A stretch of 64,000 nucleotides of DNA from G963674665 sp963674665 (GCA_963674665.2 CAXXPL010000004.1:496001-560000); one strand, 5' to 3'. Positions 39,365-48,807 are shown, numbered from the stretch's first letter. Notes: generated by a model from the letters alone, not told the origin. Numbers and translations are program-made.

Positions 39365-39459
39365 GCCGGAGAATCCCGCCGTTTTCACATACTGTTGCCT
39401 TTTTTCCGGAGCTTTTTTATTCCATGTAAAGTTTCATAAAGAACCGAAGGAGCCAAGAC

Positions 39460-40806
39460 ATGGACTATCGCATCAACCTGCCTGAATCCGAAATGCCCAA
39501 GGCCTGGTACAACGGTCTTCCCGACCTTCCCACCCCGCTGCCTCCGCCATTGCGGCCGGATACCCACGAGCCCGCCCCTCCGGAGATGCTGTCGGCCATA
39601 TTCCCGGAACCCCTCATCGAGCAGGAAATGTCCTCCCAGCGGTGGATAGAGATTCCTGAGAAGGTCCTGGACATCTACAGCCTCTGGCGTCCCACGCCGC
39701 TGGTGCGCGCCCGGAAGCTGGAACAGGCCCTGGGCACCAAGGCCAAGATCTACTACAAGGACGAGTCCCGCTCACCGGCCGGATCGCACAAGCCCAACAC
39801 CGCCGTTCCCCAGGCGTATTTCAACAAGATTTCCGGCATCAAGCGCCTTTCCACCGAGACCGGCGCCGGACAGTGGGGCACCGCCCTGTCCTTTGCCTGC
39901 AACATGCTGGGCCTGGACTGCACCGTCTACATGGTCAAGGTCAGCTTCCAGCAGAAGCCCTATCGGGGCATCTGGATTCGTGCCAACGGCGCGGAGATCT
40001 ACGCCTCGCCCTCCGAACATACCCAGTCCGGTCGCGATGCCCTGGCCAAGGATCCCAACAACACAGGCAGCCTGGGCCTGGCCATCTCAGAGGCCGTGGA
40101 AGACGCGGCCAGCCATGGCGATACCAACTACGCCCTGGGCAGCGTTCTCAACCATGTCCTGCTGCATCAGACCATCACCGGCCTGGAGACCAGGAAACAG
40201 CTGCAGATGATCGGCGAGCACCCCGACGTGTTGATCGGTTGTGTTGGCGGTGGCAGCAACTTCGGCGGGTTCATCCTGCCGTTCCTGCCGGACAAGTTGG
40301 AAGGCAAGAAAATCAGAATGCTGGGCGCGGAACCCCAGGCCTGCCCCACCCTCACGAGGGGTGATTACCGCTACGACTTTGGCGATGTCGCCTGCCTTAC
40401 TCCGCTGCTGAAGATGCACACCCTTGGTCATGGCTTCATGCCGCCTCCAATCCATGCCGGTGGCCTGCGCTATCACGGCGACGCCCCCATGGTGTGCAAT
40501 CTGGTGAACGACGGTCTTGTGGAAGCCAAGGCCTATTATCAAAAAGAGGTTTTCGAGGCCGCGCGGCTGTTCATGCAGACCGAGGGCTTCCTGCCCGCCC
40601 CCGAGACCTCCCACGCCATCATGGCCGCCATCGACGAAGCCAAGAAGGCCGAACCCGGTCAGACCATCGTTTTTCTGTATTCAGGTCACGGACTCCTTGA
40701 TTTGGCTGCGTATGACGCGTATCTACAAGGTAATCTGGAGAATTATGCGTATCCCGACGAGGCCATCAAGGAGGCCCTCAAATCCTGCCCTGTCATCAAA
40801 AGCTAG
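39460..40806 (+). CDS. trpB: TrpB2-type tryptophan synthase beta chain
   Basis: The 448-residue PLP enzyme belongs to the TrpB2 branch, longer than TrpB1 (about 400). It condenses indole and serine to tryptophan. The Schiff-base lysine is K111 in GSHKPNTA, with ETGAGQWGTALSFACNMLG and the phosphate-binding loop CVGGGSNFGG. No trpA lies beside it, which is usual for TrpB2; such enzymes may salvage indole. AAGGAG precedes the ATG. Confidence 0.9.
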   Translation: MDYRINLPESEMPKAWYNGLPDLPTPLPPPLRPDTHEPAPPEMLSAIFPEPLIEQEMSSQRWIEIPEKVLDIYSLWRPTPLVRARKLEQALGTKAKIYYKDESRSPAGSHKPNTAVPQAYFNKISGIKRLSTETGAGQWGTALSFACNMLGLDCTVYMVKVSFQQKPYRGIWIRANGAEIYASPSEHTQSGRDALAKDPNNTGSLGLAISEAVEDAASHGDTNYALGSVLNHVLLHQTITGLETRKQLQMIGEHPDVLIGCVGGGSNFGGFILPFLPDKLEGKKIRMLGAEPQACPTLTRGDYRYDFGDVACLTPLLKMHTLGHGFMPPPIHAGGLRYHGDAPMVCNLVNDGLVEAKAYYQKEVFEAARLFMQTEGFLPAPETSHAIMAAIDEAKKAEPGQTIVFLYSGHGLLDLAAYDAYLQGNLENYAYPDEAIKEALKSCPVIKS

Positions 40807-40813
40807 TTATAGC

Positions 40814-40847
40814 AGTGGTCTGTCACGCCCAGGCGTGGCAGACCACT
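40814..40847 (+). terminator. Long hairpin after trpB2
   Basis: AGTGGTCTGTCACGC (40814-40828) pairs with GCGTGGCAGACCACT (40833-40847) with one G-T wobble and a four-base loop, eight bases past the stop codon. No T-run follows. Confidence 0.6.
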
Positions 40848-40953
40848 CCAGCCAGGGAAGCAGATCTTTTGGCCTTGTTGGTATCAGGGGGCGAGACCAT
40901 GATCGAGATCCGGGCTCGATGCCCCGTCACGTCAGTCTTATAGTGAGTGGGAC

Positions 40954-41997
40954 ATGAACGATTCCGATTCCCTGGAAAAAAGAACCGTCTGCGTTTACAA
41001 CTCCTCCGAACCCTTGTGCCGGACCCTGGACAAGGCGGGAGTTCCTCCGGACGCCAAATGGCGCACCCTTATTCTCTACATGAGGGGCATCGAGGCCTAT
41101 GACTTTCTCTCCGAGGGGCAAAAGTCCAGCATCCAGCATTTGGTGCTCAAGACCCTGAAGGAACGGAACTTCACGGATGAGAATTTTCAGCGCATCATGC
41201 AGGAGCAGGACGAGATCCTCAACGGCCCCTGTAACCAGAAACTGCACAACGCCCTGGCCGAGACCGCTGTAATGATCGAAGAATTCCGCACCATGCTGCA
41301 CAAGCGACGCGGCGATGTGGAAAGCCTCGGGGATAAGGCCGTTGAGACCATTCGCAGTGGCGGCGACCCCAACGTCCTCATCGGTTCCTTGAAAAGCTCG
41401 TTTCAGGAAATCGTGGACATCATGCGCCGCGACGCCGCGGATCTGGACAAACTGAGCCGCACCGACCCCCTTACCGGGTTGAGCAACCGGCGGGGTTTCG
41501 ACGGGATGCTCGACGAGCATATCGACAACTGGATCTGTGACAATCTCACCCTCTCGCTGTTGATGGTGGACATAGATCACTTCAAGAAGTTCAACGACAG
41601 CTACGGGCATCGCATCGGCGATCAGGCCCTCATCACCGTGGCCAAGATCATGCGCCGCATGGAAGGGTTTTTGCGGGACACGGGTGTGGAGTTCTTTCCC
41701 TCGCGTTACGGCGGAGAGGAGTTCGCCGTCATTCTCCCCGCCATTGACGAGGCGCACGCCATGACGGTTGCCGAGGACCTTCGTCAGCAGGTGGAGCGCT
41801 ATAACTTCATCATTCGCGACTCCAATGGCGAGGTGCTCAAGCGGAACATCCACATCACCATCAGCGTGGGCGTGGCGGAAATGGACGCTTCCTGGCGAGG
41901 GGCCTTCAAGGACAACCTCGTGGACGCTGCTGACAAGGCGCTTTACAGGGTCAAGGCCGCAGGCCGCAACAATGTCCTGGCCGCCAGTTCCGGGTAG
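40954..41997 (+). CDS. GGDEF diguanylate cyclase
   Basis: The 347-residue soluble protein has a helical N-terminal region of about 170 residues with no recognised sensor domain, then a GGDEF domain (from DPLTGLSNRRGFDGML). The active-site loop is YGGEEF (252-257), which should be catalytic: two GTP to cyclic-di-GMP. The RxxD inhibitory site normally five residues before the loop is absent (FFPSRYGGEEF), so product inhibition through that site is unlikely. It stands alone between trpB2 and the convergent cimA operon. Confidence 0.9.
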   Translation: MNDSDSLEKRTVCVYNSSEPLCRTLDKAGVPPDAKWRTLILYMRGIEAYDFLSEGQKSSIQHLVLKTLKERNFTDENFQRIMQEQDEILNGPCNQKLHNALAETAVMIEEFRTMLHKRRGDVESLGDKAVETIRSGGDPNVLIGSLKSSFQEIVDIMRRDAADLDKLSRTDPLTGLSNRRGFDGMLDEHIDNWICDNLTLSLLMVDIDHFKKFNDSYGHRIGDQALITVAKIMRRMEGFLRDTGVEFFPSRYGGEEFAVILPAIDEAHAMTVAEDLRQQVERYNFIIRDSNGEVLKRNIHITISVGVAEMDASWRGAFKDNLVDAADKALYRVKAAGRNNVLAASSG

Positions 41998-42033
41998 TGT
42001 TCGGATTTTGAGGATTTGATATTCGGAATATTT

Positions 42034-42070
42034 CCGGGGGAGGGACTTTTTTTTAAAATCCCTCCCCCGG
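42034..42070. terminator. Bidirectional terminator between diguanylate cyclase and cimA
   Basis: CCGGGGGAGGGA (42034-42045) and TCCCTCCCCCGG (42059-42070) form a perfect 12-bp stem. The 13-base loop is T-rich then A-rich, and the hairpin sits between convergent genes. Confidence 0.85.
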
Positions 42071-42092
42071 ATAATTATTTCTGAGGCTTCAT

Positions 42093-43718
42093 TCAGCACT
42101 CATCGTCGGTCATGCAGCGCTGTTCGTTCTCGTCGCGGTAGAGCTTGTAGGTGATGGAGTCCACCAGGGCCTGCCAGCTGGCCTCGATGATATTGTAGGA
42201 CACACCCACGGTGACCCAGCGTCCTTTCGAGTCGCCGGATTCGATGAGTACGCGGACGCTGGCGGCCGTGCCCCCGACCCCGTCGTAGGCGGAGCTGAGC
42301 ACCCGGACCTTGAAGTCCAGGAGCCGCATCTCGTCGAGCCTGGGGTAGAAGGGGCGCAGGGCCTTGCGGATGGCGTTGTCCATGGCGTTCACAGGTCCCT
42401 GTCCCATGGCTGCGGTGTGCTCCACCATGCCTTCCACTTCCACCTTCACCGTGGCTTCGGACAGCGGCTCGTCCGAGTCCGAGGCCTTGGAATCCATGAC
42501 CCTGAACTGCAGCAGCTTGAAAAACTCGCGGACCCCGCGCTGGGCTATCTTCCTGAACAGCAGCAGTTCCACCGAGGCCTCGGCCGCAGCATAGTCGTAC
42601 CCCATGCTGGAGCGTTTCTTCAACTCGGAGAGCAGACCGTGAACCACGGGCTCGTCCTTGTCCATGTGCAGGTTGAAGCGCTTGGCGAGGTTGACGATGT
42701 TGGCGCGGCCCGAAAGCTCTGTGAGCAGAACGCGCTGGCGGTTGCCCACGGATTCCGGGTCGATGTGTTCGTACAAGGTCGAGTCGCGGCTTACGGCGCT
42801 GACGTGGATTCCGCCCTTGTGGGCAAAGGCGGAACGCCCCACAAAGGGCTGCCGGTTGAAGAGCCGTACGTTGGCCACCTCGGAGATGTACGCGGCGGCG
42901 TGGGTGAGCTTGTCCAGGCTTCCCTTGGGCACGCAGGAATACTCCCCGGCGCACTTGAGCTCCAGGATGGGGATGATGGAGGTGAGGTTGGCGTTGCCGC
43001 AACGTTCACCGTAACCGTTGATGGTCCCCTGGATGTGGGTCGCGCCCACTCTGACAGCTGCCAGTGTATTGGCCACGGCCAGCTCACAGTCGTTGTGGGC
43101 GTGCATGCCGATGGTCGCATCGGGAAGGCGATCCTTGACAGTCTGGATGATTTCGCTGACCTCATGGGGCAGGCTGCCGCCATTGGTGTCGCAGAGGGCA
43201 AGCACGTCAGCGCCCCCTTTATGGGCGTTCTCCAGAGCGGCAAGGGCATATTCCGGATTGGCCTTGAAGCCGTCGAAGAAATGCTCCGCGTCGAAGATGA
43301 GCTCCTGGCAGTGGCCCTTGAGGAAGGCCACTGAGTCGTGAATGAGTTCGAGGTTCCGGTCCAGTTCCACGCGCAACGCATGCTTGGCGTGGAGATCCCA
43401 GGTCTTGCCGAAGATGGTGAAGACAGGGGCGCCGGATTGCAACAGGGCCAGGAGGCCCAGGTCCTTGTCAGCGGTGTTCTTTGGATGGTGCGTGCTGCCG
43501 AATGCGGCGATGCGGCTGTGTTTCAAGGCATAGTTCTGGATCTCCTTGAAGAAGGCCACATCGGTGTCGTTGGAGCCCGGAAAGCCCCCTTCGATGTAGT
43601 GCACGCCAAGGTCGTCGAGTTTTTTCGCGACCTTGACCTTGTCCTCGGTATTGAGGCTTATGTCCTCGGCCTGGGTACCGTCACGCAGTGTGGTGTCATA
43701 TATCTGTATCTGGTTCAT
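42093..43718 (-). CDS. cimA: (R)-Citramalate synthase
   Basis: The 541-residue enzyme of the isopropylmalate synthase/HMGL superfamily condenses acetyl-CoA and pyruvate to citramalate. This opens the threonine-independent route to 2-oxobutanoate and isoleucine. It has DTTLRDGTQAEDISL, the metal-binding IGMHAHNDCELAVANTL and GYGERCGNANL, then a C-terminal LeuA-type regulatory domain (SYNIIEASWQALVDS). GTxxYGERxGN replacing the leucine-pathway form and the long tail favour CimA over LeuA. Its ATG overlaps lysC by four bases. Confidence 0.9.
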   Translation of the reverse strand: MNQIQIYDTTLRDGTQAEDISLNTEDKVKVAKKLDDLGVHYIEGGFPGSNDTDVAFFKEIQNYALKHSRIAAFGSTHHPKNTADKDLGLLALLQSGAPVFTIFGKTWDLHAKHALRVELDRNLELIHDSVAFLKGHCQELIFDAEHFFDGFKANPEYALAALENAHKGGADVLALCDTNGGSLPHEVSEIIQTVKDRLPDATIGMHAHNDCELAVANTLAAVRVGATHIQGTINGYGERCGNANLTSIIPILELKCAGEYSCVPKGSLDKLTHAAAYISEVANVRLFNRQPFVGRSAFAHKGGIHVSAVSRDSTLYEHIDPESVGNRQRVLLTELSGRANIVNLAKRFNLHMDKDEPVVHGLLSELKKRSSMGYDYAAAEASVELLLFRKIAQRGVREFFKLLQFRVMDSKASDSDEPLSEATVKVEVEGMVEHTAAMGQGPVNAMDNAIRKALRPFYPRLDEMRLLDFKVRVLSSAYDGVGGTAASVRVLIESGDSKGRWVTVGVSYNIIEASWQALVDSITYKLYRDENEQRCMTDDEC

Positions 43719-44950
43719 CGCTTCTCTGCTTGTCCGTTCGCGAGATCGAACGCATCGTGCAAGGTTCTTACGGCGAGCTCGGTGTATTTTTCATCTATCA
43801 GGCAGGTGATCTTGATCTCCGATGTGCTGATCATCAAGATGTTGATGCCTTCGTTGTGCAGGGCGGTAAAGGCCTTGGAGGCGATGCCCGAGTGGTTGCG
43901 CATGCCCACGCCTATGACCGAGACCTTGCACACGTGCATGTCCTTGAGGATTTCCGCGGCGTGAATTTCAGGGAGCAGTTTTTCCAGAATCTCCTGGGTG
44001 CGCTCCATGTCGTTGCGGCTCACGGTGAAAGTCATGTCCGTCACCCCGTCCTTGCTGGGGTTCTGCACGATCATGTCCACCAGTATGCCAGCTTTGGATA
44101 GGGGGGCGAAAATGGCGGCAGCCACACCGGGGCGGTCTTCAACGGCACGCAGGGTGAAACGTGCCTGGTCCTTGTCGTAGGCGATACCGGAAACAAGTAC
44201 AGATTCCATCATCTTGGGGTCCTCCTTACTGACCAGCGTGCCAGGATCATCGGAAAAAGTGGAACGTACGAGCACGGAGACATTGTATTTCTTGGCAAAT
44301 TCCACTGAGCGGATTTGCAGTACCTTGGCGCCCATGCTGGCCATTTCCAGCATCTCGTCATAGGCGATACGTTCCATTTTCCGTGCTTTGGAGCATATGT
44401 TCGGGTCCGTGGTGTAAACACCGTCCACGTCCGTGTATATTTCGCAGAGTTCGGCCTCCAGGGCTGCGGCCAGGGCCACTGCCGACGTGTCGGAGCCGCC
44501 CCTGCCCAAGGTGGTAATTCGGTTGTGCTTGTCGATTCCCTGGAAACCGGCGGCCACGAGTACTTCATGGTCCTTGAACATGGCCATGACCGATGACTTG
44601 TCGATATCTAGAATACGCGCCCGGCCGTAGCTGTCGTCGGTGTTGATGGGGGCCTGGAAGCCCAGCAGGGAGCGGGATTTGATGCCGGAGTCCTTGAGCA
44701 GCATGCTGAACAGGGACACGGTGCACTGTTCACCGGTGGCCATGAGTGCGTCCATCTCCGCGGGATCGGGCCTGGAAGAGAACTCCCTGGCCAGACCGAT
44801 AAGGCGATTGGTCTCGCCCGCCATGGCGGACAGGACCACCACCACTCGATAACCTTGATCAAGTGCCTTGCGCACTTTTCCCAGCACCAGCTTCATGCAG
44901 TGCAGGTCTTTAACCGATGTGCCGCCGAATTTTTGTACAAGAATACGCAT
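43715..44950 (-). CDS. lysC: Aspartate kinase
   Basis: This enzyme of about 411 residues phosphorylates aspartate, the first step to lysine, methionine, threonine and diaminopimelate. The N-terminal kinase domain shows VQKFGGTSV, TTLGRGGSDTSAVALAAALE and the substrate motif IYTDVDGVYTTDP. Two C-terminal ACT domains (about 265-410) probably mediate feedback by lysine and/or threonine. ATG 44950 has GGAAG about nine bases upstream; an in-frame GTG lies at 44959. It is operonic with cimA. Confidence 0.93.
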   Translation of the reverse strand: MRILVQKFGGTSVKDLHCMKLVLGKVRKALDQGYRVVVVLSAMAGETNRLIGLAREFSSRPDPAEMDALMATGEQCTVSLFSMLLKDSGIKSRSLLGFQAPINTDDSYGRARILDIDKSSVMAMFKDHEVLVAAGFQGIDKHNRITTLGRGGSDTSAVALAAALEAELCEIYTDVDGVYTTDPNICSKARKMERIAYDEMLEMASMGAKVLQIRSVEFAKKYNVSVLVRSTFSDDPGTLVSKEDPKMMESVLVSGIAYDKDQARFTLRAVEDRPGVAAAIFAPLSKAGILVDMIVQNPSKDGVTDMTFTVSRNDMERTQEILEKLLPEIHAAEILKDMHVCKVSVIGVGMRNHSGIASKAFTALHNEGINILMISTSEIKITCLIDEKYTELAVRTLHDAFDLANGQAEKR

Positions 44951-44983
44951 GCCAAGCACTTCCTGTGTAGAGTTTGTCGGGGA

Positions 44984-45469
44984 TCAGACCTCGGGCCAGG
45001 CGGAACGCAGGCGTTCCAGAAGCGAGGCCGCCGCATTCCCGTGAGCGTCGATGGTGAGCTCCCGCCCGCTTTGCCAAGTCCGCCAGGATAGGAGCATGTG
45101 TTCCTCGGGCAACGAGTTCTCGGGCAGATACTCCGCCCATTCGATTATGACAAGCAGGTTATCCTGCTCGAGAACTTCCTGAATGGAAGCGTCCGGCCGC
45201 ATGCCCTCGAGTCTGTAGAGATCGATATGGGCACATTCCGGCCGCGTGGGGTAGAGGTGCATGAGCGTGAAGCTCGGACTGGCCACCTCTGCGTCTCCGC
45301 CTCCGGGAAGAGCCTCCACCAGACCGCGGGTCATGGTGGTCTTGCCCGCTCCCAGGTCTCCCTTCAACAAAAGGGCCGGGTAGGGCGCTTGCTGCGGCAG
45401 GACGGAAGCCAGCGTCCGTCCGAAACGCAGGGTCGAGTCAGTGTCCCGAAGGACCGTAGTGTAAGACAT
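44984..45469 (-). CDS. tsaE: tRNA threonylcarbamoyladenosine ATPase TsaE
   Basis: The 161-residue P-loop ATPase supports TsaD/TsaB in making threonylcarbamoyl-A37 of tRNA. Walker A GDLGAGKTTMTRGL, the SPSFTLMHLY segment and the IEWAEYLPENSL region identify it. It is 33 bases upstream of lysC and in the same direction, as part of the seven-gene minus-strand operon. The partner TsaD is in this window at 23379-24465. Confidence 0.93.
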   Translation of the reverse strand: MSYTTVLRDTDSTLRFGRTLASVLPQQAPYPALLLKGDLGAGKTTMTRGLVEALPGGGDAEVASPSFTLMHLYPTRPECAHIDLYRLEGMRPDASIQEVLEQDNLLVIIEWAEYLPENSLPEEHMLLSWRTWQSGRELTIDAHGNAAASLLERLRSAWPEV

Positions 45470-45543
45470 TTCAGGCCTTGATTGTCGAAATACGTAAAAC
45501 TAGCCTGGGCAAGTGACAATAATGTGGCGAAAGGCGGACAATC

Positions 45544-46011
45544 CTAATCAGAGCGCCCGCTTTTGTCCACTAGGGCCCGCAGGATGTCGGATTTTCCCAA
45601 CACACCGACAATCTTGCCGTTTTCCACAACAGGAAGGGTGTACAGCTTTTCTTCCGCCATGGTGGTGGCAATGTCCTCGATGGTGGTGTCGGGGGTGACG
45701 CTCCTGGGATTCGGAGTCATGGCCTGATGCACCTTCGTGGCGGTAATCTTTTTCATCTCGCGCTCCAGGTGTGAAGTGGAGGCAAGGGGGAAGAAACCGT
45801 CCAGAATGGTGAAGACCGAGGGAATGGTGAGGCGTTTCTGCTGGGCGATGAGATCGCTCTGGCAGAGAATACCCACCAGTGCGTCGTTTTCGTCCAGAAC
45901 AGGAACGCCATTGTATCCTTTTTCCAGCAAAAGCTGGGCCGCCTGGGTAATGTCGTCATACAGCCGCACTGTGACGCATTCCCTTGTCATAAGATCTTTG
46001 GCGGTCAACAT
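45544..46011 (-). CDS. CBS-domain pair protein
   Basis: The 155-residue protein holds two CBS motifs: AKDLMTRECVTVRLYDDITQ with GVPVLDENDALVGIL, and VHQAMTPNPRSVTPDTTIED with TLPVVENGKIVGVLGKSD. It is a stand-alone Bateman module, likely sensing adenine nucleotides, distinct in sequence from the CBS protein at 15442-15870. It starts three bases after the nnr gene ends and belongs to the same transcript. Confidence 0.87.
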   Translation of the reverse strand: MLTAKDLMTRECVTVRLYDDITQAAQLLLEKGYNGVPVLDENDALVGILCQSDLIAQQKRLTIPSVFTILDGFFPLASTSHLEREMKKITATKVHQAMTPNPRSVTPDTTIEDIATTMAEEKLYTLPVVENGKIVGVLGKSDILRALVDKSGRSD

Positions 46012-46014
46012 TGT

Positions 46015-47628
46015 TTATTCCTCCGTTGAAAGCGGCAACAGTTCCGTCAGGGTCCGGGGGAGTGCCCCGGCGATCTCACCGGCCAGATTACCTCGGTATG
46101 GAAAATCGTCTTCCAGTGCACGACCGGTGTAGCCGTGCCAATACACCCCAAGGCATGCCGCATGCAAGGCCGAAAGCCCCCGTGACAGAAAATTTCCGAT
46201 TATTCCGGACAGTATGTCGCCACTTCCGCCCACTGCGAGGCAGGGCGCGCTCCACGGGGAAAGCGCCGTGAACAGTTGCCCGTCGGTATCCGGTCCGCTG
46301 ACGATGCTGCCCGCTCCCTTGAGCACGAGCACGGTGTTGCGTTGCCTGGCGAATTCCCGGGCCACGTCCATCCGGGCTGTCCGCACCCGTTCCTTGTCGC
46401 CCGGAGAGCCGGTGGCTTCCATGAGGCGGGACATCTCGCCGGGGTGAGGCGTCAACACGTCGGAAGCGCTCAGGTTGGAAAGAGTATCCGGCCGTAACGC
46501 CAGGCAGTTGAGCGCATCGGCGTCGACCACGGTGGGGGGGCGTTTCAGGGATAGCAGCTCGGCAACAAATGTTTCTGCTCCCAGGTCGTGTCCCAACCCC
46601 GGTCCGAGCACCAGGGCGTCGAAGCGATGGAACTCCCGCTTCAGGGCGGCGAGGGCCTCAGGTTCCCAGGAGTCAGAAGGAAGGGGAAGAGTCATGATCT
46701 CGGCATGGCCGTGTTTCACCGCCTGCGACAAGGGAGCGGGGCAGGCGATGGTCACCAGCCCGGCTCCGGCACGAAGAGCGGCCATGGCGGCCAGAGCGGG
46801 CGCTCCCACAAGGCCGGGTGAGCCGCCGATGATGCAGACGCGTCCGGCGCGCCCCTTGTGCATGGTGGCCGAGGGTCTGGGAAAAAGATGCATGATGTCG
46901 CCGGTCATCAAGTGGCAGGACGGGGGGTGCGCCGCCCTGACAGCGGCGGGGATGCCTATGGCGCGGACGTGGAGTTCGCCCACGTAATCTGCCGCGTCGG
47001 GCAGCATCAGGCCGACCTTGGCGGCCTCGAAGGTGACCGTGGCGTGGGCCTTCACCGTCGATGCGCTGGGCAGGCCGGTCAGGCCGTCGAGGCCCGAGGG
47101 GATGTCCAGGGCCAGGACAAAGGCCCGCTCCCGGAAGTCGTTGATGGCACGGATCAAAGTATCGAACGGGGGGCGCGGGGTGCCGGAAAAACCGGTCCCG
47201 AACAGGCCGTCCACCACGATGTCGGGGATGGGAAAGAGCCTGTGAAACGACTCGATGTCGGCCTTGCCCAGTGTCCTGATCGGGGTCCCGGTCTTAGCCG
47301 CCAGGCGCAGGTGGTAGCCGCTGACGCCTGTATAGCGCTTCTTCGCCCCGGTGAGTAGCACCAGGACCTCCACCCCGGCATCGTGCAGATGGCGTCCAAG
47401 AGCGATGGCGTCCCCGCCGTTGTTGCCCTTGCCCGCGAAGAGCAGGACCCGTGCACCCCGCAAGTCTTGAAAGTGTTCCCGCAGAGCGGCCATGGCCTCC
47501 CGGCTGGCATTCTCCATGAGCATTTCATTGCGCACGCCGTAAGCGTGGATGCTCTGGCGGTCCCAATAAGACATTTCCTCTGGTGAAGGAAGGGGGGCGT
47601 ACAGGTATTTCTCTTTCATGGTGCTCAT
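46015..47628 (-). CDS. nnrD: Bifunctional NAD(P)HX epimerase/dehydratase
   Basis: The 537-residue fusion repairs damaged hydrated NADH and NADPH. The N-terminal half is the YjeF epimerase (NnrE; LLFAGKGNNGGDAIALGRHL, VDGLFGTGFSG, LALDIPSGLDG). The C-terminal half is the ADP-dependent dehydratase (NnrD; GRAGRVCIIGGSPGLVGAPA, VDADALNCLA, LTPHPGEMSRLM, VGGSGDILSGIIG). Its ATG overlaps the acpS stop codon by four bases. Confidence 0.93.
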   Translation of the reverse strand: MSTMKEKYLYAPLPSPEEMSYWDRQSIHAYGVRNEMLMENASREAMAALREHFQDLRGARVLLFAGKGNNGGDAIALGRHLHDAGVEVLVLLTGAKKRYTGVSGYHLRLAAKTGTPIRTLGKADIESFHRLFPIPDIVVDGLFGTGFSGTPRPPFDTLIRAINDFRERAFVLALDIPSGLDGLTGLPSASTVKAHATVTFEAAKVGLMLPDAADYVGELHVRAIGIPAAVRAAHPPSCHLMTGDIMHLFPRPSATMHKGRAGRVCIIGGSPGLVGAPALAAMAALRAGAGLVTIACPAPLSQAVKHGHAEIMTLPLPSDSWEPEALAALKREFHRFDALVLGPGLGHDLGAETFVAELLSLKRPPTVVDADALNCLALRPDTLSNLSASDVLTPHPGEMSRLMEATGSPGDKERVRTARMDVAREFARQRNTVLVLKGAGSIVSGPDTDGQLFTALSPWSAPCLAVGGSGDILSGIIGNFLSRGLSALHAACLGVYWHGYTGRALEDDFPYRGNLAGEIAGALPRTLTELLPLSTEE

Positions 47629-48008
47629 GTTTCCAGGATGACCACGGCGGCGGCAACGTCGCGTCCGTGGGTGAGGCTCACATGCGTTCCGCCGACGCCC
47701 ATTCTCTCGGCCATGGTCGAAGCGGGGCCGTGGAGATGAAGGATCGGCTTGCCCGACGGGAGGGACAGGGTCTCCAGGTGTTTCATGCCGATGCCCTGTC
47801 GGAAACCGGTTCCCAGCGCCTTGACCCCCGCCTCTTTGGCAGCGAAGCGGGCGGACAGATAGGCGATGATGTTACTGTCCGGCTGTGAGGGAAGCTCCCG
47901 AAGCTCCAGATCCGTGAGGATTCTGGTGGCGAAACGCTCACCAAAGCGTTGCCAAAGGCTCTCGATACGATCCAGCTCCACCACGTCGATTCCAATGCCG
48001 AGTATCAT
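47625..48008 (-). CDS. acpS: Holo-[acyl-carrier-protein] synthase
   Basis: The 127-residue enzyme moves 4'-phosphopantetheine from CoA to a serine of acyl carrier protein. The AcpS signatures GIGIDVVELDRIE (with the magnesium-binding Asp), ARFAAKEAGVKALGTG and HVSLTHGRDVAAAVV are present. It is 35 bases after pdxJ in the same operon, an association common among proteobacteria. Confidence 0.94.
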   Translation of the reverse strand: MILGIGIDVVELDRIESLWQRFGERFATRILTDLELRELPSQPDSNIIAYLSARFAAKEAGVKALGTGFRQGIGMKHLETLSLPSGKPILHLHGPASTMAERMGVGGTHVSLTHGRDVAAAVVILET

Positions 48009-48043
48009 ACGGGCATGCTCCCTTGCTCTCCGGTCTCCGAATC

Positions 48044-48769
48044 TCAGTCCACAAAGCCGGCGATGATGGCGGCCATCTGCGATACCGCCTCGCGCATGCC
48101 CAGAAGCACTGCGCGGGAGAGGATGCTGTGGCCGATGGAATATTCGTGGATGCCGGGAATTTTAGCGAATCGCTGGATATTGGTATAGTTCAGGCCATGC
48201 CCCAGGTTCACCTTCAGCTCCAGCTCCTGGGCGAGGAGAATTCCATGGCGGATCTTCTCGAATTCGATGGACGCCACTTCCTCTGTGGGCGCGTCCGCGT
48301 AATGCCCGGTGTGGATCTCGATGTATTCGGCTCCCGAGGACTTGGCCGCCTCGATCTGCTCCACCGCGGCGTCGATGAACAGGCTGGAGCGGATGCCCGC
48401 CTTGTGCAGGGGGGCCAGGTACTCCCTGATCGCCTTTTCCCTGCCGGCCACGCCGAGTCCGCCCTCGGTGGTGAGTTCCTCGCGCTTTTCAGGGACAAGG
48501 CAGACCATGTGCGGCCTGGTCTTCAAGGCAATGGTCTGCATCTCTTCCGTTGCGGCCATTTCCAGGTGTAGCCTGGTGTTGAGGGCCTTGGACATGAGCT
48601 CCACGTCGCGGTCCTGGATATGGCGTCTGTCCTCGCGAAGATGCACGATGATCCCGAAAGCGCCGCCAAGCTCCGCAAGATGTGCGGCGGTGAGAGGTTC
48701 GGGCTCTATTCCCCGCCGGGCCTGACGTAGAGTGGCGGCGTGGTCGACATTCACTACGAGTTTGGGCAT
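48044..48769 (-). CDS. pdxJ: Pyridoxine 5'-phosphate synthase
   Basis: PdxJ (241 residues) closes the ring of pyridoxine 5'-phosphate from deoxyxylulose phosphate and an amino-acetone phosphate, in the DXP-dependent vitamin B6 pathway. Motifs are LVVNVDHAATLRQAR, GIIVHLREDRRHIQD, and the end segments YIEIHTGHYADA and VNLGHGLNYTN. AAGGAG precedes the ATG. It is the first gene of the seven-gene minus-strand operon. Confidence 0.94.
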   Translation of the reverse strand: MPKLVVNVDHAATLRQARRGIEPEPLTAAHLAELGGAFGIIVHLREDRRHIQDRDVELMSKALNTRLHLEMAATEEMQTIALKTRPHMVCLVPEKREELTTEGGLGVAGREKAIREYLAPLHKAGIRSSLFIDAAVEQIEAAKSSGAEYIEIHTGHYADAPTEEVASIEFEKIRHGILLAQELELKVNLGHGLNYTNIQRFAKIPGIHEYSIGHSILSRAVLLGMREAVSQMAAIIAGFVD

Positions 48770-48807
48770 GTGCCGGCTCCTTGAAGATGATGATGGATAT
48801 TACGGCA

